41,753 nucleotides of DNA from Leminorella grimontii ATCC 33999 = DSM 5078 (lineage in GTDB: Bacteria > Pseudomonadota > Gammaproteobacteria > Enterobacterales > Enterobacteriaceae): the NCBI RefSeq assembly GCF_000439085.1, contig NZ_AUUA01000021.1, positions 1 through 41,753 on the forward strand, read 5' to 3'. The notes beneath the pieces were generated by a model. That model was not told the DNA's origin. It saw only the letters and a list, made by a program, of their open reading frames with translations, and searched no databases. Below are positions 1 to 8,750 of the stretch, piece by piece. The first letter of the stretch is position 1. Each line of letters starts with the position of its first letter. A program made the translations under genes and the position numbers.

Positions 1-243
1 AGTGTATCGGGCTTTATGGGATATCTGAAAGGTAAAAGCAGCCTGATGCTTTATGAGCAGTTTGGAGATCTAAAGTTCAAATATCGCAATCGAGAGTTTT
101 GGTGCCGAGGGTACTATGTAGATACGGTGGGGAAAAATACATCCCGAATACAAGAGTACATAAAGCATCAATTGAAAGAGGATAAAATGGGGGAACAGTT
201 ATCGATCCCATATCCAGGCAGCCCGTTTACGGGCCGTAAGTAA
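1..243 (+). CDS. tnpA: IS200/IS605-family transposase TnpA, C-terminal part (cut by window edge)
   Basis: The reading frame is open from base 1 and ends at the TAA at 241-243, giving about 80 residues of a protein that is normally around 150. The segment MGYLKGKSS followed by FWCRGYYVDTVGKN is typical of the C-terminal half of the Y1 HUH transposases of IS200. The catalytic tyrosine of the family lies in that last motif. The HUH histidines would lie upstream of the window. These enzymes cut and rejoin single-stranded DNA at end hairpins. Two hairpins follow within 100 bases, consistent with the right end of the element. I cannot tell whether the whole element is intact. Confidence 0.88.
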   Translation, partial: SVSGFMGYLKGKSSLMLYEQFGDLKFKYRNREFWCRGYYVDTVGKNTSRIQEYIKHQLKEDKMGEQLSIPYPGSPFTGRK

Positions 244-271
244 CCCATAGATGCAAATGTCAGATCGCGAT

Positions 272-342
272 GCGCCTGTTAGGGCGCGGCTGGTAGGAGA
301 GCCTTATAGGCGCATATGAAAAACCTCCGGCTATGCCGGAGG
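272..342 (+). repeat. Right-end hairpins of the IS200-like element
   Basis: Two inverted repeats follow the transposase stop. The first is GCGCC at 272-276 with GGCGC at 283-287. The second is a perfect 8-bp stem, CCTCCGGC at 324-331 and GCCGGAGG at 335-342, with a 3-base loop. IS200-family right ends carry such subterminal hairpins, which the transposase recognises. The second is followed by an AT-rich stretch and could also act as a terminator. The exact end of the element cannot be set without a second copy. Confidence 0.6.
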
Positions 343-427
343 ATATTTATTTTTCCTTAAAATAGCGCCTGCCATTTATATAATTAGGAATGAAATAAAC
401 GGTAGGCCTGACTATTTACTCTTTGAA

Positions 428-442
428 TGAGAATGATTCTTC
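428..442 (+). promoter_or_regulatory. Fur-box-like sequence upstream of dps
   Basis: The sequence TGAGAATGATTCTTC lies about 130 bases upstream of the dps start. It matches 10 of 14 defined positions of the 7-1-7 Fur consensus (TGATAAT, any base, ATTATCA), with the right half weaker. Dps stores iron, so iron control is plausible, but the match is imperfect. Confidence 0.3.
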
Positions 443-513
443 ATTCTTTTTATTTTTTAGAAAATAGCCTATGCCTATAATAGGTACATACTATCTGAAA
501 GATTTTTTATGAG

Positions 514-522
514 TGCTATACT
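514..522 (+). promoter_or_regulatory. Extended -10 promoter element for dps
   Basis: TGCTATACT is an extended -10 (TG, one base, TATACT) about 52 bases upstream of the dps start codon. CTATACT is the form favoured by sigma-S holoenzyme, and dps is a classic stationary-phase sigma-S gene in E. coli. No good -35 hexamer is seen, which also fits a sigma-S or extended -10 promoter. Confidence 0.5.
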
Positions 523-574
523 GTATGCATATTAAATAACACGCCAACGTTAAATGACAGCGAGGACACGGATA

Positions 575-1078
575 ATGAGCACGGTTAAATCATTAAAATC
601 AAAAGACTCCAAATTGGCATTCACTCGTAACGATGTGGCTGACAGCGTAAAAATTTCTTCAATCAAAGCGTTGAACCATATGGTTGCTCAGCTGGCCGAT
701 CTGGCGCTGGTTACCAAGCAGGCACACTGGAACATGAAGGGCGCTAACTTCATCAGCGTGCATGAGATGATCGACGGCTTCCGCGATACGCTGTTGGAGC
801 ATCAGGATACCTTTGCCGAGCGCGTCGTGCAGTTTGGCGGTACGGCCATGGGTACCCTGCAGGCGGTTGCGGTAGCGACCACGCTGAAGGCCTATCCGAC
901 CGATATCTATACCGTTGAAGAACACCTGAAGGCGCTGGCCGATCGCTACGCGGTCGTGGCTAATGAAATGCGCAAGGCGATCACCGAAGCGGAAGATGAG
1001 GACGTAGCGGACATGTTTACTGCGGCTTCGCGAGATCTTGATAAGTTCCTGTGGTTCCTTGAGGCACACCTGGCATAA
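575..1078 (+). CDS. dps: Dps, DNA-binding ferritin-like protein
   Basis: Dps forms a dodecamer that coats DNA in stationary phase and oxidises ferrous iron with hydrogen peroxide, storing it as ferric mineral. The 167-residue product has the same length as E. coli Dps. It carries the lysine-rich N-terminal tail ([11 protein letters not shown]) used for DNA binding, the ferroxidase segment TKQAHWNM followed by HEMIDGFRD, and the C-terminal [15 protein letters not shown] helix. An in-frame ATG at 554 would add seven residues, but the ATG at 575 matches the family N-terminus and has an AGGA ribosome site upstream. The gene is monocistronic, with a sigma-S-like -10 before it and a terminator after it. 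Confidence 0.97.
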   Translation: MSTVKSLKSKDSKLAFTRNDVADSVKISSIKALNHMVAQLADLALVTKQAHWNMKGANFISVHEMIDGFRDTLLEHQDTFAERVVQFGGTAMGTLQAVAVATTLKAYPTDIYTVEEHLKALADRYAVVANEMRKAITEAEDEDVADMFTAASRDLDKFLWFLEAHLA

Positions 1079-1101
1079 TAACCTGCTATCACCACATTGA
1101 A

Positions 1102-1137
1102 GGCTCCGACAATATTTTATTGCCGGAGCCTTTCTTT
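1102..1137 (+). terminator. Rho-independent terminator after dps
   Basis: GGCTCCG at 1102-1108 pairs with CGGAGCC at 1124-1130, and the stem is followed by TTTCTTTT. It lies 24 bases after the dps stop. Confidence 0.85.
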
Positions 1138-1449
1138 TATATGGGGCATCCAATCGATTCCTTAATCGTTTCCGTATTTTTTAGTTTTTCTTTTAATTTT
1201 GCGAAGTTAGGTAATATCGGCAGATATCTCAATTTATTTCTTTAGGGTAACTCCTTATTTCTTAATATTTGATCGCTTATTTCTCCCGTTATTTTGTAAT
1301 GGCCTGATTTATTGTCTGATTTTTGCATATGGGATATTGTAGATCCACTATGCCTGTCGCCTATTTTCTTACGCTAACCTCCGATAAATAAGCTGCCTGA
1401 AAGCTTCATTTTCTTTTTACATTCATTTTTAATCCAAGAGAATAATATT
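1138..1449. other. AT-rich gene-free stretch upstream of the lipase
   Basis: This 312-base stretch is AT-rich and has no convincing coding frame on either strand. It must hold the lipase promoter, but no hexamer pair stands out. A purine-rich AAGAGAA just before 1450 serves as the ribosome site. Confidence 0.5.
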
Positions 1450-3291
1450 ATGGCCATATTCGATATTAAGGGGTACGACAGCGATACCTCTATTGACTTA
1501 ATCAGACAGTCATTAATCATCAATAACTATACGTTTCGCAACCTGTATGAAGGGCTGCAGGAAGGCTATAGCCAGTACGGCATGACGCCTTCCGGGATTA
1601 TACCGATGATATGGACCGGCGTTTTTGGCTCTCGCGATTCTCAAGGGCTGCTTACCTGGAGCGGTAAACCGGGCGCCGAAACCCGCAGCTATCAGGCCGT
1701 ACAGGAGGCCGGATGGAAAAGAATTTCCGCCGACGACTTGCACTACTCAGGAAAAGAGGACAAGTGGAACGCCTTTGTCGGAGAGCATCCTCTATTTCGC
1801 GCCGCGCAGGCTGACGTGCTGGGGCAGTGGGATGCCGATGGCAATCTGACCAGGATTACCGTTGGGTTTCGCGGCGTCACCGGCGAGCGCGAAAATCTGA
1901 TAGCCGACACGGTGATGGATATCGTCAACATCTATAACACCATTTTGAAAGATGACCCTGACTATATCCCCAAGGCGTTTGGCCAGCTTTTGGACGCCGT
2001 TGCGCAGTTTGCGAAAGAAAACGGGCTTGAAGGAAAAGACGTCACGTTTACCGGCCACAGCATGGGCGGTTCACTGGTCAGCAATATGGCCTCTCTGAGC
2101 GCTTCCGGCTGGGGCGGCTTTTTTAAGGACTCTCTGTATCTCGCCTCTGCGTCATCGCGCATTAACGATGAGGACAAGAGCGTGTTCAATATGGGGCTTG
2201 AAAACGACCCCGTCTATCGGGCGACGGACGGCGGCAGGCTGATGCTGTTTGATTCTCTGTTTGTGCACGATAAAGAATACGCTACCGCGATGGACAACGT
2301 CGTCAGCTTTCACGACCTCTATGCAGGCAAGGCGGGCCTGCTTAATCTGCTTCCATACAGCATTGCCAACTTTGCCCACTGGGTCGCGCATATGTCATTT
2401 TCCTATGAGGGGATGTTTAATGCGATCGTGAAATCCCGGTTCTATGACCTGACGGAGCAGGACTCCGTTATCGTCGTTTCCGCGCTGTCTAACGCAACGC
2501 GGGGCAACACGTGGGTAGAAGATCTTGCGGCAGCCTCTTCCAGCCATTACGGGCAAAGCGCGTTTATTCTGGGAAGTGAGTATAACGACCTGCTAAAAGG
2601 CGGCGCGTCCGGAGACAGGCTGGAGGGCTTTGGCGGCAACGATCGCATTCAGCCGGGCGAGGGCAACAACATCGTCGACGGCGGAGAGGGGCATGACGAA
2701 GTTATGCTGTCCTCTTCGCTGGCTTCCTACTCCGTGAGCCGGGACAGCGAAGGAACGGTCTATCTCTACGATGAAGAGCTGGGAACGATGAATACGCTGT
2801 ATAACGTAGAGCTCTTGACCGACATGACGAGCGGTGACAGCTGGAAGGTAACCGGAAACGGACTGCTGAGCCAGGAAAAAGGGGCGAAGTTCAACTACTA
2901 CGCCAATACGGCAAAGGGAACGGAGCAGGATGACGTCCTGACGCTGTCCGAAAAGGGGTGGATGTTTGGCGGTGATGGAAACGACAGGCTAACCGGCAGC
3001 AGCGAGGGCACGCTGTTCTACGGCGGCAAGGGAGATGACGAGATTTTCAGCCACGGTCACGATCGCTTCATATTTAATGAAGGCGACGGCAACGACGTCA
3101 TTCATGGGTTTAGCGGAGGCGATCTCATTCAGCTGGTCGGTCTGAAGTCGGTGAAAAATGTCGATAGCCTGTTTGATAATGTGACCAGCGATGAACGCGG
3201 AGTGACGCTGCGCTACGGCGAAGGCAGTTCTCTGTTGTTAGTCAACGTGCAAAGCGATATGTTGATGCCGGAACAGTTCGTTTTTGTTTAA
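1450..3291 (+). CDS. lipA: Family I.3 extracellular lipase with RTX repeats
   Basis: This 613-residue protein has the same length as Serratia marcescens LipA, a triacylglycerol lipase, and resembles it throughout. The N-terminal alpha/beta-hydrolase domain carries the nucleophile elbow GHSMG with Ser204. Asp253 (in ENDPV) and His314 (in VAHMSF) fit the family triad. The C-terminal part, from about residue 375, has glycine- and aspartate-rich RTX nonapeptides such as GGNDRI and GGDGNDRL that bind calcium. The protein ends in a short hydrophobic tail, FVFV, and has no Sec signal. This is the layout of type I secretion substrates exported by a LipBCD-like ABC channel. No such exporter is encoded in this window, so it must act from elsewhere. 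Related proteins include polyurethanases. Confidence 0.93.
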   Translation: MAIFDIKGYDSDTSIDLIRQSLIINNYTFRNLYEGLQEGYSQYGMTPSGIIPMIWTGVFGSRDSQGLLTWSGKPGAETRSYQAVQEAGWKRISADDLHYSGKEDKWNAFVGEHPLFRAAQADVLGQWDADGNLTRITVGFRGVTGERENLIADTVMDIVNIYNTILKDDPDYIPKAFGQLLDAVAQFAKENGLEGKDVTFTGHSMGGSLVSNMASLSASGWGGFFKDSLYLASASSRINDEDKSVFNMGLENDPVYRATDGGRLMLFDSLFVHDKEYATAMDNVVSFHDLYAGKAGLLNLLPYSIANFAHWVAHMSFSYEGMFNAIVKSRFYDLTEQDSVIVVSALSNATRGNTWVEDLAAASSSHYGQSAFILGSEYNDLLKGGASGDRLEGFGGNDRIQPGEGNNIVDGGEGHDEVMLSSSLASYSVSRDSEGTVYLYDEELGTMNTLYNVELLTDMTSGDSWKVTGNGLLSQEKGAKFNYYANTAKGTEQDDVLTLSEKGWMFGGDGNDRLTGSSEGTLFYGGKGDDEIFSHGHDRFIFNEGDGNDVIHGFSGGDLIQLVGLKSVKNVDSLFDNVTSDERGVTLRYGEGSSLLLVNVQSDMLMPEQFVFV

Positions 3292-3332
3292 CGAGCGCCG
3301 TATGGCGTAGCCTGTTGTTATCGGTGGCTTAA

Positions 3333-3367
3333 AGCCTCGGCGGCGGACGTGATGCCGGGGCTTTTTA
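3333..3367 (+). terminator. Terminator after the lipase gene
   Basis: AGCCTCGGC at 3333-3341 pairs with GCCGGGGCT at 3354-3362 (one G-T pair) and is followed by TTTTT. It also shows that the in-frame ATG at 3349, inside the stem, is not the start of the next gene. Confidence 0.8.
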
Positions 3368-3381
3368 TAAGGAGAAACGTT

Positions 3382-3927
3382 GTGCAACAGCACTTTTATC
3401 GGCGGGCCAAGCCGCCGCATTTACGCCTGTCTATTCAGGAAGAGCGCGATGCGCCAGCCGTATTTGCCTTGGTTCAGGCCGAGCGGGAACGCTTGAGGAA
3501 AACGCTGCCGTGGCCTGATTCGGTGACGTCCGTCGAAGATTCTCTAAGAACCATCCGGCAAAACCGCATTCTGTTTGGTCAGCGGAAATCCGCCGTTTAC
3601 CTGATCTTTTGGGATGACGAGCTGGCGGGCCTGGTATCGTTCAATACCATCGTTGGCAAAGAGGGCACGATAGGCTATTGGATAGCCTCGCCGTTTGAGG
3701 GCAGGAGCATAGCCTATGCCGCCGTTTCCTGCCTGATTGAATGGTACGCCGAGGCGGGCGCTATTGATTCGTTCATCATCCGCTGTTCGACGGAAAATGA
3801 GCGCAGCGCCAGGCTTGCCGAGAGGCTGGGCTTTCAGTTCCAAGACATCATGCCCAATGCGGAAAAGATCGGCGATCGCTGTCTGGACCACCGGGTATAT
3901 CGTTTGCGCGTCGGCGCTGGGGTATAG
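3382..3927 (+). CDS. GNAT-family N-acetyltransferase, RimL/YdaF-like
   Basis: The 181-residue product resembles ribosomal-protein-serine acetyltransferases of the RimL/YdaF group. It has the N-terminal strand LRLSIQEERDAPAVFALV, the central IGYWIASPFEGRSIAYAAV segment that corresponds to the acetyl-CoA binding region, and the C-terminal STENERSARLAERLGF motif common to this group. I choose the GTG at 3382 because GGAG at 3371-3374 sits 7 bases before it, while the upstream ATG at 3349 lies in a terminator stem. The acceptor substrate cannot be read from sequence. The gene converges on the LysR gene with only 11 bases between stops. Confidence 0.85.
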   Translation: MQQHFYRRAKPPHLRLSIQEERDAPAVFALVQAERERLRKTLPWPDSVTSVEDSLRTIRQNRILFGQRKSAVYLIFWDDELAGLVSFNTIVGKEGTIGYWIASPFEGRSIAYAAVSCLIEWYAEAGAIDSFIIRCSTENERSARLAERLGFQFQDIMPNAEKIGDRCLDHRVYRLRVGAGV

Positions 3928-3938
3928 CCAGAAAAGCG

Positions 3939-4850
3939 CTATTCCCCTTTAGCCAGCTTGGCTTCGACTTTAGCTATCAGATAGTCCTTAAACAGGGACA
4001 GGCGGGCGGGGTAGTGTTCGCGGCGTTTGTAAAACAGGTTAATGTCGAACGTGCTGGCCATATAGTTTTCCAACATGCTAACCAGCCGGCCCGAGGCGAT
4101 ATCTTCTGAAACCATTGACAGCGGCAGATAGGCGATGCCCGCGTGGTTGAGCGCCAGGCGCTTTAAGATTTCCGAGTTATCGCACTCAAAAAAGTTGGGG
4201 ATGTTATAGATGCTCATCTTACCGTTAAAGAAAAACTGCCACTTGTTGCCGCCGACCAGGCTCTTTGAATATAGGCAGCGGTGGTTGAGCAGATCCTCGG
4301 GAGTATCCGGCTGAGGGTGCTTGCTAAGGTAGATTGGCGAAGCGACGGTAACCAGCGGTTCGCTGATAAGGCGTTTGCGCACGTCGGAAGAGTCGTGATC
4401 GATTTTTCCTTTATAGCTGGCGACGGCGCGAATGGAAAAGTCGACTTCGTCCACCAGGTTGACCGGGAACGGATTGATAAACAGCTTTACCTTTATTTTA
4501 GGATATTCGATCAAGAATTCGGAAATAATATCAACCAGATAGTCGGTAGCGAACAGCGGCGTAGAGGCAATGCGGATAAGCCCCACATAGTCGTTGCCGG
4601 TGCTGACGACCTCTTCAATCATTTCCCTGGCTTCGCGCGCCAGCGGTTCGAACTTTTCATACAGGTGCATCCCCGTCTGCGAGGGGGATACGCGTCGCGT
4701 TGAACGCTTGAGCAGGCTTACGCCCATCTCTTTTTCCAGTTCGGCCACCCAGCGGCTGGCAGCGGAAACGGAAATGTTGAACTCTTCGGCCGCCTTGCTT
4801 AATGAGCCGGATTTGACCACGGCGCAAAAGAAGATGATTTTATCGAACAC
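3939..4850 (-). CDS. LysR-family transcriptional regulator
   Basis: The 303-residue protein has the LysR helix-turn-helix at residues 1-60 (SGSLSKAAEEFNISVSAASR, then LEKEMGVSLLKRSTRRV), followed by the periplasmic-binding-protein-like effector domain. It resembles the large LysR subgroup that includes DmlR and AaeR-like proteins. The start is a GTG at 4850 with GGAGAG just upstream. It follows the thiolase operon on the same strand, but a strong terminator and about 270 bases separate them, so it probably has its own promoter. Control of the upstream operon by this protein is a reasonable guess from position only. Confidence 0.9.
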   Translation of the reverse strand: MFDKIIFFCAVVKSGSLSKAAEEFNISVSAASRWVAELEKEMGVSLLKRSTRRVSPSQTGMHLYEKFEPLAREAREMIEEVVSTGNDYVGLIRIASTPLFATDYLVDIISEFLIEYPKIKVKLFINPFPVNLVDEVDFSIRAVASYKGKIDHDSSDVRKRLISEPLVTVASPIYLSKHPQPDTPEDLLNHRCLYSKSLVGGNKWQFFFNGKMSIYNIPNFFECDNSEILKRLALNHAGIAYLPLSMVSEDIASGRLVSMLENYMASTFDINLFYKRREHYPARLSLFKDYLIAKVEAKLAKGE

Positions 4851-5065
4851 GAAGGCTCTCCTATTTTATTGTTATTAGATGTATACACGTCACGTTTCCA
4901 AATTGCAGGCGCGTTGGCTGCGTTCGCTCACTTGAATTATTTAGTGTATAGATAGCGTTGCCGCCGAGTTATTAAGGGTACAAATTTTACATTCGATTTA
5001 CTTTTAGTACATTTTGGTACATCACAAAATAAGGATAAAGGCCGATTGGCCAATGTCAATTGCGC

Positions 5066-5091
5066 AAAAAAACGGCCGCGTAGCGCGGCCG
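5066..5091 (-). terminator. Terminator of the thiolase operon
   Basis: On the minus strand an 8-bp GC-only stem (CGGCCGCG at 5073-5080, CGCGGCCG at 5084-5091, 3-base loop) is followed by seven T residues. It ends the operon before the LysR gene. Confidence 0.9.
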
Positions 5092-5121
5092 AAAGAACTA
5101 ACGTTAAAGGTAATGTTTTGA

Positions 5122-6333
5122 TCAGACGTTTTTAATAACGATTGCAACGCCCATGCCGCCGCCGATACACAGTGAAGCCAGGCCGAACTGATTGCCTCGG
5201 CGCTTCATCTCGTGGATCAGGCTAACGACGATGCGGCCGCCGCTGGCGCCCAGCGGGTGCCCCAGAGCGATGGCGCCGCCGTTAACGTTGGTATGCTCCA
5301 TGATCTCTTCGATAGTGGTGTCGTGCTCAGCGGCCAGTTCGCGCAGAACGCCAAGAGACTGTGCTGCGAACGCTTCATTCAGCTCGATAAGCTCCATATC
5401 CTGCAGGCGCTTGCCGGCTTTCTTCAGCGCTTTAGAGATAGCCGGAACCGGGCCCAGACCCATCACTTTCGGATCGACGCCCGCCTGAGCATAGCCGACG
5501 ATCTCGGCGATAGGCTTCAGGCCGTACTTCTCTACGGCTTCTTCGCTGGCGACGATAACTGCACAGGCGCTGTCGTTAAGGCCGGAAGCGTTGGCCGCCG
5601 TAACGGTGCCGCCCTCTTTCTTAAACGCCGGCTTCAGCCTTTCGATATCTTCAAGCGTCGTAAACGGCTTGATGTACTCGTCGGAATCAAACGTCACCGG
5701 GCCTTTGCGGGTTTCAAGCACGACCGGGACGATTTCGTCGCGGAACTTGCCCTGCTCCTGAGCGGCGGCGGCTTTTTGCTGGCTGGCCAGCGCAAAGGCA
5801 TCCTGCTCCTGACGGCTGATAGAATGCTTTTCGGCAATGTTTTCAGCGGTCACGCCCATGTGGATGTGGTGAACGGAGTCGGTCAGGCCGTCAAGCAGCA
5901 TGGAGTCTTCCATCATCATGCCGCCCATCTTCACGCCCTGGCGCACTTTGCTCGGCATCAGAAACGGCGCGGAGGACATGTTTTCCATGCCGGCCGCCAT
6001 CACCATCTCGGCGTCGCCCGCTTTGATGTGTGAAGCCGCGTCCATAATGGTTTTCATACCGCTGCCGCACAGCATGTTAAGCGTGTAGGCAGGAACCTCA
6101 TCGGGGATCCCGGCTCTGAGCGCCGCGTTGCGGCCCGGGCTTTGGCCCTGACCGGCCGTCAGTACGTTACCCACGATGGCTTCGTCCAGCCACTCAGGCT
6201 TGATGGCCGCTTTTTCCATGGTTTTACGCATGACCTGGCTTGCGATGTCGTAAGCCGGCATGGAAGACAGTGAGCCGCAGAAGTTACCGATAGCCGCCCG
6301 CTTGGCGGCAACGATGTATACTTTTCTCGTCAT
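5122..6333 (-). CDS. Acetyl-CoA C-acetyltransferase (thiolase II, AtoB-like)
   Basis: This enzyme cleaves acetoacetyl-CoA with CoA into two acetyl-CoA, or runs in reverse. The 403-residue product has the acyl-enzyme nucleophile Cys89 (LNMLCGSGM), the NEAFAAQ motif at about 319-325, the catalytic His359 (GHPLGASG) and the second active-site Cys389 (CIGGGMG). It is about ten residues longer than the usual 393, through an insertion near residues 334-346 (AAEHDTTIEEIME). The ATG at 6333 has AGGTGA upstream. It is the last gene of the operon, 20 bases after the dehydrogenase. With the CoA-transferase and the dehydrogenase it would finish breakdown of acetoacetate or 3-hydroxybutyrate. Confidence 0.95.
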   Translation of the reverse strand: MTRKVYIVAAKRAAIGNFCGSLSSMPAYDIASQVMRKTMEKAAIKPEWLDEAIVGNVLTAGQGQSPGRNAALRAGIPDEVPAYTLNMLCGSGMKTIMDAASHIKAGDAEMVMAAGMENMSSAPFLMPSKVRQGVKMGGMMMEDSMLLDGLTDSVHHIHMGVTAENIAEKHSISRQEQDAFALASQQKAAAAQEQGKFRDEIVPVVLETRKGPVTFDSDEYIKPFTTLEDIERLKPAFKKEGGTVTAANASGLNDSACAVIVASEEAVEKYGLKPIAEIVGYAQAGVDPKVMGLGPVPAISKALKKAGKRLQDMELIELNEAFAAQSLGVLRELAAEHDTTIEEIMEHTNVNGGAIALGHPLGASGGRIVVSLIHEMKRRGNQFGLASLCIGGGMGVAIVIKNV

Positions 6334-6353
6334 AAGTCACCTCGGTGTACGAA

Positions 6354-7085
6354 TTACAGCGTCAGGCCGCCGTCGATTTTCAGGACTTGGCCAGTGATGA
6401 ACTTGGCTTTTTCTGACGCCAGGAACAGTACGCCTTCGGCGATGTCTTCTGCTGTCGCCATGCGGCCCAGAGGCGTCTTCGCGTTGATGGCTTCCAGCAC
6501 TTTTTCCGGCAGATCTTTAGTCATCGGGGTTTCGGTGAAGCCCGGCGCTACGCAGTTAGCGCGGATCTGTGCGCCCTTGCGAGCAAATTCTTTAGACCAG
6601 CCTTTGGTCATCGCGATAACGCCGCCCTTGGTTGCCGCGTAGTTGCTTTGGCCAACGTTGCCGTCGGTGCCGACCACAGAGGACATGGTGATGATGGAGC
6701 CTTTGCCGTTTTCAGTCATCAGCGCAACGATTGCCTGAGTCATGTTGAACACGCCCTTCAGGTTTACGTTGATAACGGCGTCCCAGTCTTCTTCGGTCAT
6801 TTTGCCGATCATATTGTCGCGGGTGATGCCGGCGTTGTTAACCAGCACGTCGATGCGGCCGAACTCGGCTTTAACCTGTTCAACGAAGGCAGCGATGCCT
6901 GCGCGATCGCAGACGTTCAGCTTAGCCGGGCGCACGTTAGGGAATTGGCCTTCCAGATTTTTTAAATCCTGCTCGCTCATGTCGACGGCGAAAATCATGC
7001 CAGCGCCGGCTTCAGAGAACTTCTTGACGATTTCCAGACCAATGCCGCGGCCTGCGCCGGTAACCACACAAATTTTGTTTAACAT
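6354..7085 (-). CDS. FabG-like short-chain dehydrogenase (3-hydroxyacyl-CoA / acetoacetyl-CoA reductase)
   Basis: The 243-residue product is a classical SDR with the cofactor motif TGAGRGIG (residues 9-16), NNAG (83-86), and the catalytic set Asn108, Ser136, Tyr149 and Lys153 (YAATK). I start at the ATG at 7085, which has AGGAG upstream and yields the usual N-terminus MLNKICVVTG; a frame-open extension to 7145 has no family support. Between thiolase and CoA-transferase genes, the likely reaction is oxidation of (R)-3-hydroxybutyryl-CoA to acetoacetyl-CoA. A fatty-acid FabG role is possible from sequence alone but unlikely given the neighbours. Confidence 0.93.
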   Translation of the reverse strand: MLNKICVVTGAGRGIGLEIVKKFSEAGAGMIFAVDMSEQDLKNLEGQFPNVRPAKLNVCDRAGIAAFVEQVKAEFGRIDVLVNNAGITRDNMIGKMTEEDWDAVINVNLKGVFNMTQAIVALMTENGKGSIITMSSVVGTDGNVGQSNYAATKGGVIAMTKGWSKEFARKGAQIRANCVAPGFTETPMTKDLPEKVLEAINAKTPLGRMATAEDIAEGVLFLASEKAKFITGQVLKIDGGLTL

Positions 7086-7124
7086 CGCACTTCTCCTGTT
7101 AAAAATAAAAAGTAAGTCGGTTAG

Positions 7125-7153
7125 CGCCGCTTTCGCGATGGGCAAAAGCGGCG
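7125..7153 (-). promoter_or_regulatory. Intercistronic hairpin between CoA-transferase and dehydrogenase
   Basis: CGCCGCTTT at 7125-7133 and AAAGCGGCG at 7145-7153 form a perfect 9-bp stem with an 11-base loop, within the 76-base gap of an otherwise tight operon. No T-run follows at once, so it looks more like an mRNA-stabilising or processing element than a terminator. Confidence 0.55.
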
Positions 7154-7161
7154 ATTTCGGT

Positions 7162-8718
7162 TTATTTCAGCTGCAGGCCGATAGGACGGTCGTGGAACAG
7201 CGCTTCGTCCATCACTTTTAGATCAGGACTAATGGTGGGAACGAAATCCATCTTCGCCAGAACGTCGTTCTCGAGCGAAACGCCCGGAGCGATTTCAATC
7301 AGCTCTAGCCCCTGAGGGATAAGGCGGAATACCGCGCGCTCGGTAATGTACAGCACGGGCTTCTTGTTTTCGTTCGCCGTTTTGGCAGAGAAGGTGATCT
7401 GCTGAACCTTGTCGATAAACTTGTTGATTTCACCGTCTTTGTTGATAGAAAGCTTGCCGTCGGCAACCTGAATATCGAACTTGCCGGCGGTGAAGGTTCC
7501 GCAGAAGAACACCTCTTTGGCGTTCTGAGTAATATTGATAAAGCCGCCGCAGCCGGGGATTTTAGTGCCAAAGCGGGAGACGTTGAGGTCGCCGGTTTTG
7601 TCACATTCGGCCAAGCCTAAGAACGCCTGATCGATGCCGCCGCCGTCGTAGAAGTCAAACTGCTGGTCCTGAGTGACGATGGCTTCCGGATTGGCCGATG
7701 CGCCGAAGCTAAGGCCTCCAGCCGGCGTTCCGCCGATGGCGCCAGGCTCTACCGTCAGGTTCAGCTCGGAGGCAAGGCCTTCTTCCGCCACCACGGCAGA
7801 AATGTATTCCGGCAGGCCTATACCTAAGTTGAGGACGGCCCCGCGCTTAAGCTCTTGCGCAGCGCGGCGTGCAACCACCTTTTTAGCGTCCAGCTTGATA
7901 GGCTGAACTTCTTGTTCGACCTTCGGCGTCAGGCGGCAGTAAGCGTCATTTTGCTGTTCGGCAAAGGTCTGCATGTGGTCGGCTTCGTTTTCTACGACAA
8001 CTACCATGTCTACCAAAATGCCAGGAATGCGTACGCTTTGCGGTTCCAGCGTACCGGCTTTAACTTTGCGCTTCACCTGAACGATGACGCGCCCGCCGTT
8101 GTTTTTCACCATTTGAGCGGCCGCCAGGTTCTCTACGAACAGGCATTCGTCTTCCATAGATATGTTGCCGTTTTCATCGGCGGTCGTGCCGCGAAGCAGG
8201 GCAACGTTGGCGTCCAGGCGCTTATAGAACAGATACTCTTTGCCGTGGATAGTGATAACTTCAACCCAGTCTTCTTTGGTTTCCTTGTTGATTTTCCCGC
8301 CTTCAATGCGCGGATCGACAAAGGTGCCCAAGCCTACGTGGCTAAGCGTTCCGGGCTTGCCGGCGGCGGTATCGCGCATCAGGTGTGCGATAACGCCCTG
8401 CGGCAGGTTATAACCGGTAATTTTCCCTTCGTTGGCCAGCTTTTGCAGCCTGGGGATCAGCCCCCAGTGGCCGCCGATGGCGAACGAGACTAAACCTTCT
8501 TCAGCCAGGTTGTTAACCGCTCTTTCAGCAGAGTCGCCTTGGCCGGCAGCAAAGTAGAGGGAAAGATTGCGTGGGTGGCCTTCGCTTCTAAAGCGGGAAC
8601 CGATCGCCTTTTCCAATGCTTCCGGCACCACGGCGCCGATGAAGCCGCCGAGCACCAGCCGGTCACCGTCCTGAATGGAGCGGGAGAACTCGTCAAGTGA
8701 AACAAATTGAACTGCCAT
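7162..8718 (-). CDS. Acyl-CoA:acetate/3-ketoacid CoA-transferase (YdiF/propionate-CoA-transferase family)
   Basis: The 518-residue protein is a single-chain family I CoA-transferase with both halves fused, about the length of propionate CoA-transferases and E. coli YdiF (roughly 520-530). The catalytic glutamate is Glu324 in VEPGAIGG, and the glycine loop GGLSFGASANPEAI follows. It moves CoA from an acyl-CoA donor to a short-chain acid through a glutamyl-CoA thioester. The ATG at 8718 has AAGGAT upstream and lies 32 bases after the permease gene. In this operon it most likely activates imported acetoacetate or hydroxybutyrate with acetyl-CoA as donor. The exact acid is inferred. Confidence 0.92.
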   Translation of the reverse strand: MAVQFVSLDEFSRSIQDGDRLVLGGFIGAVVPEALEKAIGSRFRSEGHPRNLSLYFAAGQGDSAERAVNNLAEEGLVSFAIGGHWGLIPRLQKLANEGKITGYNLPQGVIAHLMRDTAAGKPGTLSHVGLGTFVDPRIEGGKINKETKEDWVEVITIHGKEYLFYKRLDANVALLRGTTADENGNISMEDECLFVENLAAAQMVKNNGGRVIVQVKRKVKAGTLEPQSVRIPGILVDMVVVVENEADHMQTFAEQQNDAYCRLTPKVEQEVQPIKLDAKKVVARRAAQELKRGAVLNLGIGLPEYISAVVAEEGLASELNLTVEPGAIGGTPAGGLSFGASANPEAIVTQDQQFDFYDGGGIDQAFLGLAECDKTGDLNVSRFGTKIPGCGGFINITQNAKEVFFCGTFTAGKFDIQVADGKLSINKDGEINKFIDKVQQITFSAKTANENKKPVLYITERAVFRLIPQGLELIEIAPGVSLENDVLAKMDFVPTISPDLKVMDEALFHDRPIGLQLK

Positions 8719-8750
8719 ATCGTTATCCTTTTAGCCTTATGTCCTGAAAA

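Noticed and set aside
5212..6033. Plus-strand 273-residue frame opposite the thiolase
   Set aside because: It is antisense to a strongly conserved enzyme and has no recognisable family.
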